Position numbers and translations under genes: made by a program
Shown here: positions 1 to 5,839 of the stretch, piece by piece
Layout of the letters: each line of letters opens with the position of its first letter
How positions within the stretch are numbered: position 1 is the first letter of the stretch
The notes under the pieces: model-generated
What the model saw: only the letters and a program-made list of their open reading frames with translations
Database searches by the model: none
What the model was told of the DNA's origin: nothing
NCBI GenBank assembly: GCA_031554215.1
Contig: JAVBKF010000236.1
Location: 1-6,276 of the forward strand
DNA length: 6,276 nucleotides
From: JAVBKE01 sp031554215
Lineage (GTDB): Bacteria > Bacillota > Bacilli > JARBTR01
Direction of reading: 5' to 3'

Positions 1-62
1 CTTGGCATTTAGTTTATCGTCTCTTTTCGCTGGCTTCTAGGTGTCCGTGGTTTGACGCTTAC
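1..62. repeat. Direct repeat copy A (intergenic, may continue off-window)
   Basis: This is the first of two direct copies of a non-coding sequence; the second is at 157-220. The last 27 bases (36-62) are identical in both copies and include GTGTCCGTGGTTTGACGC. A second identical block, TAGTTTATCGTCT, lies near the left end of each. The middle differs by a handful of substitutions, and the left part by a 2-base length change. The copy touches the window edge, so its true left boundary is unknown. I do not recognise the family. It looks like a dispersed intergenic repeat or a local duplication. Confidence 0.8.
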
Positions 63-90
63 CTTTTCTCACCTCGTATTTATGTTACAT

Positions 91-146
91 AAAATGAACC
101 CAATAGAATAGACTTTTTTTACTGTCCATGCTATTGGGTCCATTTT
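91..146. terminator. Long hairpin between the repeats, possible bidirectional terminator
   Basis: AAAATGAACCCAATAG (91-106) pairs with CTATTGGGTCCATTTT (131-146) in 15 of 16 positions, around a 24-nt loop that contains seven consecutive T. The single mismatch (A97/C140) becomes a G-U pair in minus-strand RNA, so the hairpin is slightly better in that direction. The arms carry A runs on the left and T runs on the right, as in bidirectional terminators. The T tail is short (four) and the loop is long. It could end a gene lying to the left of the window, or act as a second stop behind nupN. The inverted repeat itself is certain; its function is inferred. Confidence 0.5.
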
Positions 147-156
147 AATCTCTGAT

Positions 157-220
157 CTTGGCTTTTTTAGTTTATCGTCTTTTTCCTCTGTCATCTAGGT
201 GTCCGTGGTTTGACGCTTAC
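157..220. repeat. Direct repeat copy B (intergenic)
   Basis: This is the second copy of the sequence at 1-62, in the same orientation, 94 bp after the end of copy A. Positions 194-220 match 36-62 base for base. It ends shortly before the A-run that serves as the U-tail of the nupN terminator. Flanking sequences outside the repeated part are unrelated between copies. Read on the minus strand, both copies have a frame giving VSVKPRTPR, then QRK and TIN and a stop, but copy B has a stop inside it. Present coding function is therefore unlikely. Confidence 0.8.
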
Positions 221-240
221 GGTCATTGACAAACAACAGC

Positions 241-281
241 AAAAAAACAAGCAAGACGCTGTGATGATAGCGTCTTGCTTG
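241..281 (-). terminator. Rho-independent terminator of nupN
   Basis: CAAGCAAGACGCT (248-260) and AGCGTCTTGCTTG (269-281) form a perfect 13-bp stem with an 8-nt loop. In the minus-strand transcript the stem is followed at once by seven U (plus-strand A at 241-247). The stem begins 16 nt after the nupN stop codon. This is a textbook intrinsic terminator and ends the leftward transcript from nupN. In the plus direction the tail after the stem is only TTATTTTAG, so rightward termination would be weaker. Confidence 0.93.
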
Positions 282-297
282 CTTATTTTAGTCATTT

Positions 298-1353
298 TTA
301 TTTTTTTGGAACAACAATTTCACCTGAAATGATTTTTTTCGTATAGTCATCTACAGCTGTTTTAATTTCTGGTGTCAGGTTTTGGTCTGATTCAGAAATA
401 CCAACGCCGTGAGACTCTAAATCATACTCGAGGACTTCTCCGCCAGGGAACTTGCCATCTTTTCCTTGGTTTGCAACGTCCTGAACAGCAATATCAACAC
501 GTTTCATCATCGAAGTTAGGGTAACACTTGTTTCGCCATCCTTCAATAATCCATCGTCATATTGATCTTTATCAACCCCGATTACCCATACATCACGTGA
601 AGGATCTGCTTCTTTCAGGCTGATTGCCTCAGAGAATACTCCTTTACCAGTTGCACCGGCAGCTTGGAAGATCACATCTACACCAGACTTATACATTGCT
701 GAAGCCGCAGCTTTACCTAATTCTGCTTTATCAAATGCGCCTGTATAGTTACTAACCACTTCGATTGTTGGGTCAACTGCATGAACACCGGCAGTAAATC
801 CTGCTTCAAATTTGTTGATGATTGGTGTATCAGTTCCGCCGACAAATCCAACTTTTTTCGTTTTCGTTGTCATAGCAGCTACTACACCGCAAAGGAATGA
901 TCCTTCTTCTTCTGCAAACTGGATACTTGCGACATTTGGTTTGTCAACAACAGAATCAACGATTGCGAAATCAGTATCTGGATTTTCGTCCGCTGCTTGT
1001 GCAACTGATTTTTCCATTAGGAATCCGATACCATAGACAAGGTCAAAGTCTGCTTTTGCTAGTTTTGTTAAATTTGGTACATACTCATCGTCTTTCTTTG
1101 AAGCAGCGTAGTCATAACCAACCGCTTTCTCTAGGTTATTTTCTTCGCCGTAAGCCTGAAGCCCTTCCCAAGCTGATTGGTTAAATGACTTATCATCGAC
1201 CCCGCCAACATCAGTAACCATAGCAACTTTATAGTCTGTCTTTGGTTCTTTTTCTGGCTCTGACTCTTTCTTGTCATCACTACTGCCGCATCCACTAAGG
1301 ATCGTAGCCGTTGATACCATCAAAATAAGTAAGAATACACTAAGTTTTTTCAA
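298..1353 (-). CDS. nupN: BMP-family nucleoside-binding lipoprotein (TcsA/NupN/PnrA type) of an ABC importer
   Basis: Substrate-binding lipoprotein of a BMP-type ABC importer, anchored on the outer face of the membrane. Relatives bind nucleosides: B. subtilis NupN serves guanosine uptake, T. pallidum PnrA binds purine nucleosides, and Listeria TcsA is the same family. With the chosen start it has 351 residues, normal for the family. Residues 1-21 form a signal peptide (MKKLSVFLLI, then a hydrophobic stretch) ending in lipobox LSGC, with lipidated Cys22. An acidic/lysine linker follows (24-40). Family motifs are VTDVGGVDDKSFNQSAWEG (46-64), YGIGF (107-111), EEEGSFLCG (148-156), VGFVGGTDTP (168-177), FQAAGATGKG (229-238) and VIGVDKDQYDDG (257-268). 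The start is TTG at 1353, 8 nt behind GGAGGAGG. An in-frame ATG at 1431 would bury the signal peptide and lies upstream of the predicted transcription start. The matching ATPase and permease genes are on the far side of ftsK, on the other strand. Ligand specificity is inferred. Confidence 0.95.
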   Translation of the reverse strand: MKKLSVFLLILMVSTATILSGCGSSDDKKESEPEKEPKTDYKVAMVTDVGGVDDKSFNQSAWEGLQAYGEENNLEKAVGYDYAASKKDDEYVPNLTKLAKADFDLVYGIGFLMEKSVAQAADENPDTDFAIVDSVVDKPNVASIQFAEEEGSFLCGVVAAMTTKTKKVGFVGGTDTPIINKFEAGFTAGVHAVDPTIEVVSNYTGAFDKAELGKAAASAMYKSGVDVIFQAAGATGKGVFSEAISLKEADPSRDVWVIGVDKDQYDDGLLKDGETSVTLTSMMKRVDIAVQDVANQGKDGKFPGGEVLEYDLESHGVGISESDQNLTPEIKTAVDDYTKKIISGEIVVPKK

Positions 1354-1361
1354 AATATTTT

Positions 1362-1369
1362 CCTCCTCC
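1362..1369 (-). promoter_or_regulatory. Ribosome binding site that fixes the nupN TTG start
   Basis: The minus strand reads GGAGGAGG, 8 nt before a TTG codon that begins the sequence M-K-K-L-S-V-F. This strong site, together with the signal peptide starting right after it, decides for the TTG start over the in-frame ATG 78 bp upstream, which has no comparable site. Confidence 0.9.
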
Positions 1370-1387
1370 AAAAGTTGACTGATAGAA

Positions 1388-1407
1388 ACTTCCTTTTTAA
1401 AAGAAGT
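1388..1407. promoter_or_regulatory. Imperfect palindrome over the nupN transcription start
   Basis: ACTTCCTTTTTAAAAGAAGT is an imperfect inverted repeat: ACTTC and GAAGT arms continued by TTTT/AAAA, with one bulged C. It abuts the -10 box and covers the predicted start of transcription, a typical place for a repressor site. No known regulator motif is recognised, and AT-rich palindromes of this length can arise by chance. Confidence 0.3.
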
Positions 1408-1416
1408 ATTATACCA
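1408..1416 (-). promoter_or_regulatory. nupN promoter, extended -10
   Basis: The minus strand reads TGGTATAAT, a perfect -10 hexamer with the TG extension. No good -35 box sits 16-18 bp upstream; the best match (TAGAAA) is 20 bp away. The extended -10 could compensate. Transcription would start near 1401, giving a leader of about 48 nt before the TTG start. This promoter lies in the gap between ftsK and nupN, so nupN need not depend on ftsK transcription, although no clear terminator separates them. Confidence 0.75.
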
Positions 1417-1479
1417 TCTTAAATTTAGCATTGTTTCTACAAAAAATAAACTACTAAAGCTTTTCGTCAGATTTATGTC

Positions 1480-1499
1480 ACGAATTATCCATAAATCGT
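1480..1499. promoter_or_regulatory. 20-bp near-perfect palindrome between ftsK and nupN
   Basis: ACGAATTATCCATAAATCGT is symmetric in 8 of 9 pairs around a central CC. A second inverted pair overlaps it: CACGAA at 1479-1484 and TTCGTG at 1499-1504. The site is about 45 bp upstream of where the nupN -35 would be and about 40 bp after the ftsK stop. It has no T-tail in either direction, so it is not a terminator. It may be a protein-binding site; the binding protein is unknown. Confidence 0.35.
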
Positions 1500-1537
1500 T
1501 CGTGTTGAGAAAGCGTTACTTAAAGGAAAAAGCTATG

Positions 1538-3817
1538 TTATTCTACATTTTCAGGATGTTTTGTTAATAAAACAGTGCGCGGTCTGCTACCCTCATAAGG
1601 TCCTACGACATGGCGTTCTTCCATTTGGTCTATCAACCGAGCGGCGCGAGAATAGCCAATCCGAAATCTTCTTTGCAAGAGTGAAACGGAGGCGGTTTGC
1701 ATTTCTACGACGAGATCCACCGCCTGGTTATAGAGTTCGTCGGTTTCTGAGTTTGGATTTGCGACTTCAACTTCATCAGGAATCATTTCTTCTTGGTATT
1801 GTGCTTTCTGCTGAGCGATCACATGATCAACAATATTTTCTACTTCTTGGTCAGATAGGAAGGCGCCTTGTACTCGAACAGGCTTTGAAGCACCTACTGG
1901 GAAAAATAGCATGTCACCCCGGCCAAGTAGTTTTTCAGCACCCCCCATATCAAGAATGGTCCTCGAGTCAATACTAGAAGAAACAGCGAAGGCAATCCGT
2001 GATGGAATGTTAGCCTTAATAATGCCCGTGATGACATCGACTGATGGTCGCTGCGTAGCAATGATTAGGTGAATGCCGGCAGCGCGCGCCATTTGCGCGA
2101 GTCGGATGATTGCGTCCTCTACATCGGACGATGCCACCATCATTAAATCAGCTAACTCATCAACGAGCACAACGATAAATGGTAATTGTGGTCGTTTGAT
2201 TTCTTCTGTTAGATTGTGTTTGCGAACACTTTCGTTATAGCCTTCGATGTTACGGGTTCCCGATGCTGAAAACAATTCATAGCGCCGCTCCATCTCACTG
2301 ACAATTTTCTTTAAGGCTTGGGCAGCTCTTTTTGGATCTGTGACAACAGGCGCCAGTAAGTGAGGAATGCCGTTGTATACATTCAGCTCAACCATTTTCG
2401 GGTCAATCATCATCATTTTGACTTCATGTGGCTTTGCATTCATGAGAATGCTGGTAATAATGCCGTTAATACAAACACTTTTACCACTACCAGTTGAGCC
2501 GGCTACAAGTAAATGTGGCATCTTGTTTAATTCTGCGGTAATTGGTGCTCCGGTTATATCTCTTCCGAGTGAGAACTTCAGAATGTTCTTTTTTCGATCA
2601 TTAGCTGTTTCTAGCACTTCACGCAAGGAAACCATTGATACTTCTGCATTCGGTACTTCGATACCAACCGCTGATTTCCCTGGAATCGGTGCTTCAATTC
2701 GGATATCCTTTGCAGCGAGTGCAAGCGCTATATCATCAGTCAAAGCGACAATACGGCTTACTTTAACACCTGCCTCTGGGTATACTTCATACTGTGTTAC
2801 CGCAGGACCAAGGTGGATTTGGGTCACTTTGGCATTAACGCCAAAACTCTGCAGAGTCTGTTCGAGTTTCTTAGCATTTTGATTGATCTTCGCCATCGCT
2901 TTACGCTGATCGACTTTCTTTGCTAAACCGAGTAGATCGATAGGAGGGAGCATATAATCCACATTTTCTGTTTCCATACGTGTCTGGTCACTTGTTAATG
3001 GTTCTAGTAGAACCTGCATCTCCGCTGTTTGTTCTGCATCGACATGTTGACTAAAGTCAGAGATGACAATGTCCGCTATTTTACTGTCTAGTGGGGCTGT
3101 TTCTGCCTGATCGTAATGGACATTTGTACCCTGCGGAGCGGCTACTTCCTCTGGATTGTCGCTATCCTCTACATCTGTAAAGTGCTCCAACACATCTGCC
3201 TTCATTGCATGCCACTGTCGCCTAGTAAAGCGCACGATCGGTTTTAACAGTTTCACGACCGTGTCTTTGACACTTAAATTGGTGATTAAAACGAAGCCGA
3301 TGATGCCCATAATGACAGCAACTATTTTGCTGCCTGCAGTATCGAATAGAAAATCCGCTGTTGCATAAACAACAGCACCAATCATGCCACCGCCGAGCTC
3401 AAGACTTTCTGTTGGGTCTGCGACATTAGCCCAGAAATGCTCCCAAGTTTGCAGGATGACGCTGCGGTGATCATTATCATAAGGAATAGAATGATTGCTA
3501 ACAGCTGAAATATGAACCATCAAAAGTATTGATGTAATCACTAAATAAATTCCAAATAAGCGTTGACTTAAGAAATCTGGTACTTGCCTCTTATAGATAA
3601 GATAAATGCTAAGGACCAATAGACCTAGAAGTAGAATGAATGACCATTCTCCCATGAAAAATTCTGCCACGAGCCGTCCCGCTTTTGATGCATTGCCAAG
3701 ATTAGCAAGTGAAATAATCGAAAAGGTCAGTAGTATCAAACCAACGACTTCAAATTGAAGTGTCCTAACGACACTAATATTTTTTTTACGACGAGATCGT
3801 TTCTTTTGCTTTGCCAT
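1538..3817 (-). CDS. ftsK: DNA translocase FtsK/SpoIIIE
   Basis: ATP-driven, membrane-anchored motor that pumps double-stranded DNA through the closing septum during chromosome segregation. It has 759 residues from ATG 3817, within the usual range for Bacilli. After a very basic start (MAKQKKRSRRKKN) come four to five hydrophobic segments (roughly 22-40, 58-75, 88-104, 143-159, 164-181): the membrane domain. A short acidic linker (about 205-290) precedes the motor. The alpha domain begins near 310, and the RecA-like domain carries Walker A GSTGSGKS (440-447), Walker B IVVLVDE (548-554) and ATQRPSVDVITG (587-598). The C-terminal winged-helix gamma domain (about 695-749), with RRFRIGYSRAARLIDQMEER and VGPYEGSRPR, reads polar DNA sequences and sets direction. 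All key residues are present. Whether it acts mainly in division (FtsK) or sporulation (SpoIIIE) cannot be told from the protein. Its neighbours are nucleoside-importer genes; the conserved proximity is known in Bacilli, but the functions are unrelated. Confidence 0.97.
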   Translation of the reverse strand: MAKQKKRSRRKKNISVVRTLQFEVVGLILLTFSIISLANLGNASKAGRLVAEFFMGEWSFILLLGLLVLSIYLIYKRQVPDFLSQRLFGIYLVITSILLMVHISAVSNHSIPYDNDHRSVILQTWEHFWANVADPTESLELGGGMIGAVVYATADFLFDTAGSKIVAVIMGIIGFVLITNLSVKDTVVKLLKPIVRFTRRQWHAMKADVLEHFTDVEDSDNPEEVAAPQGTNVHYDQAETAPLDSKIADIVISDFSQHVDAEQTAEMQVLLEPLTSDQTRMETENVDYMLPPIDLLGLAKKVDQRKAMAKINQNAKKLEQTLQSFGVNAKVTQIHLGPAVTQYEVYPEAGVKVSRIVALTDDIALALAAKDIRIEAPIPGKSAVGIEVPNAEVSMVSLREVLETANDRKKNILKFSLGRDITGAPITAELNKMPHLLVAGSTGSGKSVCINGIITSILMNAKPHEVKMMMIDPKMVELNVYNGIPHLLAPVVTDPKRAAQALKKIVSEMERRYELFSASGTRNIEGYNESVRKHNLTEEIKRPQLPFIVVLVDELADLMMVASSDVEDAIIRLAQMARAAGIHLIIATQRPSVDVITGIIKANIPSRIAFAVSSSIDSRTILDMGGAEKLLGRGDMLFFPVGASKPVRVQGAFLSDQEVENIVDHVIAQQKAQYQEEMIPDEVEVANPNSETDELYNQAVDLVVEMQTASVSLLQRRFRIGYSRAARLIDQMEERHVVGPYEGSRPRTVLLTKHPENVE

Positions 3818-3822
3818 TTGTA

Positions 3823-3828
3823 CCACCT
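3823..3828 (-). promoter_or_regulatory. ftsK ribosome binding site
   Basis: AGGTGG on the minus strand lies 5 nt before ATG 3817. A GTG three codons upstream (3826) is in frame but is part of this binding site itself, so ATG 3817 is the better start. Confidence 0.8.
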
Positions 3829-3846
3829 ATTGATCTTAATTTCAGT

Positions 3847-3855
3847 ATTATATCA
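3847..3855 (-). promoter_or_regulatory. ftsK promoter, extended -10
   Basis: The minus strand reads TGATATAAT, a perfect -10 box with TG extension. There is no convincing -35 at 16-18 bp. Transcription would begin near 3840 and give a very short leader of about 23 nt. The same promoter type (extended -10, weak -35) is seen for nupN. Confidence 0.7.
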
Positions 3856-3865
3856 TAACAGGACT

Positions 3866-3891
3866 GGCAAAGACCTGCGATCTATCTTGCC
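3866..3891. promoter_or_regulatory. Inverted repeat in the -35 region of the ftsK promoter
   Basis: GGCAAAGA (3866-3873) can pair with TCTTGCC (3885-3891), giving 7 pairs with one bulged A. It sits where a -35 element and upstream contacts of the ftsK promoter would be. It could be an operator. It does not resemble a Bacillus LexA box (GAAC-N4-GTTC). Function is not established from sequence. Confidence 0.3.
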
Positions 3892-4071
3892 GATTTGAAA
3901 CTGATAAAATTCGTGAGAGCGAGATGATAACTCGGTACGGAGGGTGGTAGCTTCTATCCAGTTTTAACTAGCCGGAGTTGGTATCTTTTAACGTGGTATA
4001 TTCAGTGGTTGGAGTAGATCTTTTTTCACTATTCATCATTTGATAAAAATATCATTTATTTGCCTTAATAG

Positions 4072-4093
4072 ACGATTTCAGCACGATTTTAGC
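4072..4093. repeat. Imperfect 11-bp tandem repeat with a downstream inverted copy
   Basis: ACGATTTCAGC (4072-4082) is followed directly by ACGATTTTAGC (4083-4093), identical at 10 of 11 bases. The 11-bp spacing puts both copies on about the same face of the helix. GCTGAAAT at 4126-4133 is an exact inverted copy of the ATTTCAGC core at 4075-4082. These resemble a cluster of sites for one DNA-binding protein upstream of nupO; this is an inference. Confidence 0.5.
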
Positions 4094-4139
4094 CTATTTC
4101 ATCTTCGATATTTGGGTGTTCATAGCTGAAATGGTTTGT

Positions 4140-4184
4140 CTTAGCTTCATTTTTCATGGAATAAAAAAATGACGGTTAGCTGAG
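4140..4184. repeat. Compound inverted repeat upstream of nupO
   Basis: The inner stem TCATTTTT (4147-4154) / AAAAATGA (4165-4172) is a perfect 8 bp. The outer stem CTTAGCT (4140-4146) / AGCTGAG (4178-4184) is 7 bp with one G-T pair. A 5-nt bulge (4173-4177) lies on the right side. Neither side is followed by a T-run, so this is not an intrinsic terminator. It lies just upstream of the predicted nupO promoter, where an operator could sit. Confidence 0.45.
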
Positions 4185-4192
4185 AAAAGAGA

Positions 4193-4220
4193 TTGTTCCT
4201 ATCGCTTTTTTTGATATAAG
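4193..4220 (+). promoter_or_regulatory. Probable nupO-nupP promoter
   Basis: TTGTTC (4193-4198) is a partial -35. It is followed after 16 bp by TATAAG (4215-4220), which has a TG extension (TGATATAAG from 4212). Transcription would start near 4227, giving a leader of about 80 nt. It is the best of several AT-rich candidates, and again of the extended -10 type seen for the other two promoters in the window. Confidence 0.55.
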
Positions 4221-4290
4221 AATAATTTTTTCTGTACATATATAGGCTCTCTGTGTAAACTTTAGAAAGATAGTCTTAAAAACTTAAATT

Positions 4291-4296
4291 GGGGGG
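4291..4296 (+). promoter_or_regulatory. Ribosome binding site that decides the nupO start
   Basis: GGGGGG lies 10 nt before TTG 4307. In-frame TTG 4289 and GTG 4298 would overlap or touch this site, and the first in-frame ATG (4325) is too far away. Family proteins begin with a short M-x-Y-x-I-E-M start, which fits TTG 4307. The all-G site is a weaker match to the anti-Shine-Dalgarno than AGGAGG and, with the TTG, predicts modest translation. Confidence 0.65.
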
Positions 4297-4306
4297 CGTG
4301 CTTTTC

Positions 4307-5839
4307 TTGGATTATGCAATCGAAATGTTGGGAATTCGCAAGGAATTTGGTAGTTTTGTTGCCAATGATAACATTACATTACAAGTGAAAAAAGGCGAGA
4401 TTCATGCACTTCTTGGAGAGAACGGTGCCGGGAAGTCTACCTTAATGAATGTACTCTTTGGTCTCTACCAGCCAGAAGCTGGTGACATCAAGGTGAAGGG
4501 AAAGTCAGTGAAGATTACCAATCCAAACATTGCAAATGATCTTGGGATCGGGATGGTTCATCAGCATTTTATGCTTGTTAAGCCTTTTACTGTAACGGAA
4601 AACATCATTTTAGGAAAAGAAGAAACCAAAGCTGGCTTTCTGGATGCGAAAACAGCTGCAAAGAAATTATCTGAACTTTCGACTAAATATGGTTTAGCAG
4701 TTGACCCTGACGCGAAAATTTCTCGGATATCTGTTGGGATGCAGCAACGGGTTGAAATTATTAAGACGCTTTACCGAGGGGCAGAAATTGTCATATTAGA
4801 TGAACCAACTGCAGTACTCACACCGCAAGAGATTGAAGAATTAATCGTGATCATGAAGAACCTTGTCAAAGAGGGGAAATCAATCATCTTAATCACACAT
4901 AAATTGAAAGAAATCATGGAGGTTTGTGACCGGGTCACCGTCATCCGTAAAGGAAAAGGCATTGACACAGTGAATGTTGTAGATACGACAGAGCAAGAGC
5001 TAGCGAACTTAATGGTTGGCCGGGAAGTGTCATTTGAAACGGAGAAAATTGCTGCAAACCCGGGCAAAGACGTTCTTATGGTGAAAGACTTATGTGTGAG
5101 TGATGATCGACAGGTGGAAATCATCAAAGGATTATCACTAAATGTAAGAGCTGGTGAAGTGCTCGGGATTGCTGGCGTTGATGGAAATGGTCAAAAAGAG
5201 CTTGTTGAAGCGATTACTGGGTTGTGTGTAATAGATTCAGGCGTGATTTCAATTAATGGGCAAGAAGTGCAAAAGATGAAAACGCGTCAGATCACTGAAA
5301 CCGGTGTTGGACATATTCCTGCGGATAGGCATAAACATGGACTTGTACTTGATTTTCAACTCACAGAAAATATGGTTTTGCAATCCTACTATAAAGAGCC
5401 CTACTCGAAATTTGGGATCTTGAATCTTTCTGCGATTAAAATGAAATCAAGGGAGTTAATCAAAAAATATGATGTGCGCTCACCAAGCGAAACGACGCTT
5501 GCACGTTCTTTATCAGGTGGAAATCAGCAAAAAGCAATCATTGCGCGTGAAATAGATCGGGAGCCGGCACTATTAATCGCTTCCCAGCCGACAAGAGGTC
5601 TAGATGTCGGTGCGATTGAGTACATTCACAGTAAAATTATTGAGCAACGTGATAACGGTAAAGCAGTTCAGCTGATCTCGTTTGAACTTGATGAAATCAT
5701 GAATGTCAGTGATCGTATTGCCGTTATTAGTAATGGACGTATTATTGCTGTCGTCGACCCAAAGTCCGTAACAGAAATGGAACTCGGCTTACTGATGGCA
5801 GGCACCAAATTGCCAGTTAAGGAGGCAACTCATGAATAA
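4307..5839 (+). CDS. nupO: Nucleoside ABC importer ATP-binding protein, double NBD (NupO/YufO type)
   Basis: Cytoplasmic ATPase of the importer, with two fused nucleotide-binding domains in 510 residues, the normal family size. NBD1 has Walker A GENGAGKS (37-44), Q-loop Gln86, signature ISVGMQQR (141-148), Walker B IVILDEP (161-167) and switch His198. NBD2 (from about 255) has GVDGNGQKE (290-298), where Gln replaces the Walker A lysine; signature LSGGNQQK (402-409); LLIASQPTRGLDVG (422-435), with SQ in place of the usual DE; and SFELDE in place of the switch histidine. These losses in NBD2 are normal for this family and mean that one of the two ATP sites is mainly structural. The start is TTG 4307. 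The end overlaps nupP by 8 nt, so the two are translationally coupled. The related family of sugar importers (RbsA-like) shares the architecture, but the downstream permease and nearby BMP lipoprotein point to nucleosides. Confidence 0.95.
   Translation: MDYAIEMLGIRKEFGSFVANDNITLQVKKGEIHALLGENGAGKSTLMNVLFGLYQPEAGDIKVKGKSVKITNPNIANDLGIGMVHQHFMLVKPFTVTENIILGKEETKAGFLDAKTAAKKLSELSTKYGLAVDPDAKISRISVGMQQRVEIIKTLYRGAEIVILDEPTAVLTPQEIEELIVIMKNLVKEGKSIILITHKLKEIMEVCDRVTVIRKGKGIDTVNVVDTTEQELANLMVGREVSFETEKIAANPGKDVLMVKDLCVSDDRQVEIIKGLSLNVRAGEVLGIAGVDGNGQKELVEAITGLCVIDSGVISINGQEVQKMKTRQITETGVGHIPADRHKHGLVLDFQLTENMVLQSYYKEPYSKFGILNLSAIKMKSRELIKKYDVRSPSETTLARSLSGGNQQKAIIAREIDREPALLIASQPTRGLDVGAIEYIHSKIIEQRDNGKAVQLISFELDEIMNVSDRIAVISNGRIIAVVDPKSVTEMELGLLMAGTKLPVKEATHE
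5819..5825 (+). promoter_or_regulatory. nupP ribosome binding site inside nupO
   Basis: AAGGAGG, a full-strength site, lies within the last codons of nupO, 6 nt before ATG 5832. It supports the overlapping start of nupP and coupled translation. Confidence 0.9.

Larger units (their letters stand above)
3829..4290. other. Divergent intergenic region between ftsK and nupO
   Basis: The gap between the two start codons (3818-4306) is unusually long for a divergent gene pair. I find no ORF with a ribosome binding site in it. It holds the ftsK promoter at its left end, a probable nupO promoter at its right end, and between them an 11-bp tandem repeat, a small TGATA-AAAA-TATCA palindrome (about 4040-4053), an 8-bp inverted repeat and a compound hairpin. 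The part at 3900-4020 is less AT-rich than the rest and shows only weak short hairpins. No tRNA or known riboswitch is recognisable. If the ftsK-nupN block was inverted, one breakpoint falls here. Confidence 0.6.

Noticed and set aside
812..1184. Two plus-strand open frames opposite nupN
   Set aside because: They are antisense to a clearly coding lipoprotein gene, overlap each other in different frames, and have no family motifs or ribosome binding sites.
1479..1504. Inverted CGAA motifs as a possible PurR box pair (AWWWCCGAACWWT)
   Set aside because: By eye only about 8 and 9 of 13 positions match, and the CCGAAC core is incomplete in both.
1354..1537. Terminator between ftsK and nupN
   Set aside because: A T-run exists on the minus strand (1441-1446) but no GC-bearing hairpin directly precedes it; read-through from ftsK into nupN is possible.
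1561..3368. Three plus-strand open frames opposite ftsK
   Set aside because: Shadows of the conserved translocase on the other strand; low-complexity Ser/Arg/Leu composition and no recognisable domain.
3941..3949. AGGGTGGTA, resembling the T-box motif AGGGTGGNACCGCG
   Set aside because: The ACCGCG half is missing, no specifier stem or antiterminator/terminator pair is visible, and the downstream gene is not an amino acid or tRNA-related gene.
4131..4172. 13-codon open frame MVCLSFIFHGIKK in the divergent gap
   Set aside because: No ribosome binding site, lies inside an inverted repeat and upstream of the predicted nupO promoter; probably chance.
3827..4288. Inverted copy of the left repeats at the right presumed inversion breakpoint
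   Set aside because: I looked for the GTGTCCGTGGTTTGACG core in both orientations and did not find it, so repeat-driven inversion is not supported by this window.
3827..4306. Purine riboswitch in front of the nucleoside importer genes
   Set aside because: None of the conserved junction and loop sequences of the purine aptamer are visible in the leader or the gap.
4771..5127. Minus-strand open frame opposite nupO
   Set aside because: Antisense to the conserved ATPase; Ser/Thr-rich shadow composition, no ribosome site or motif.
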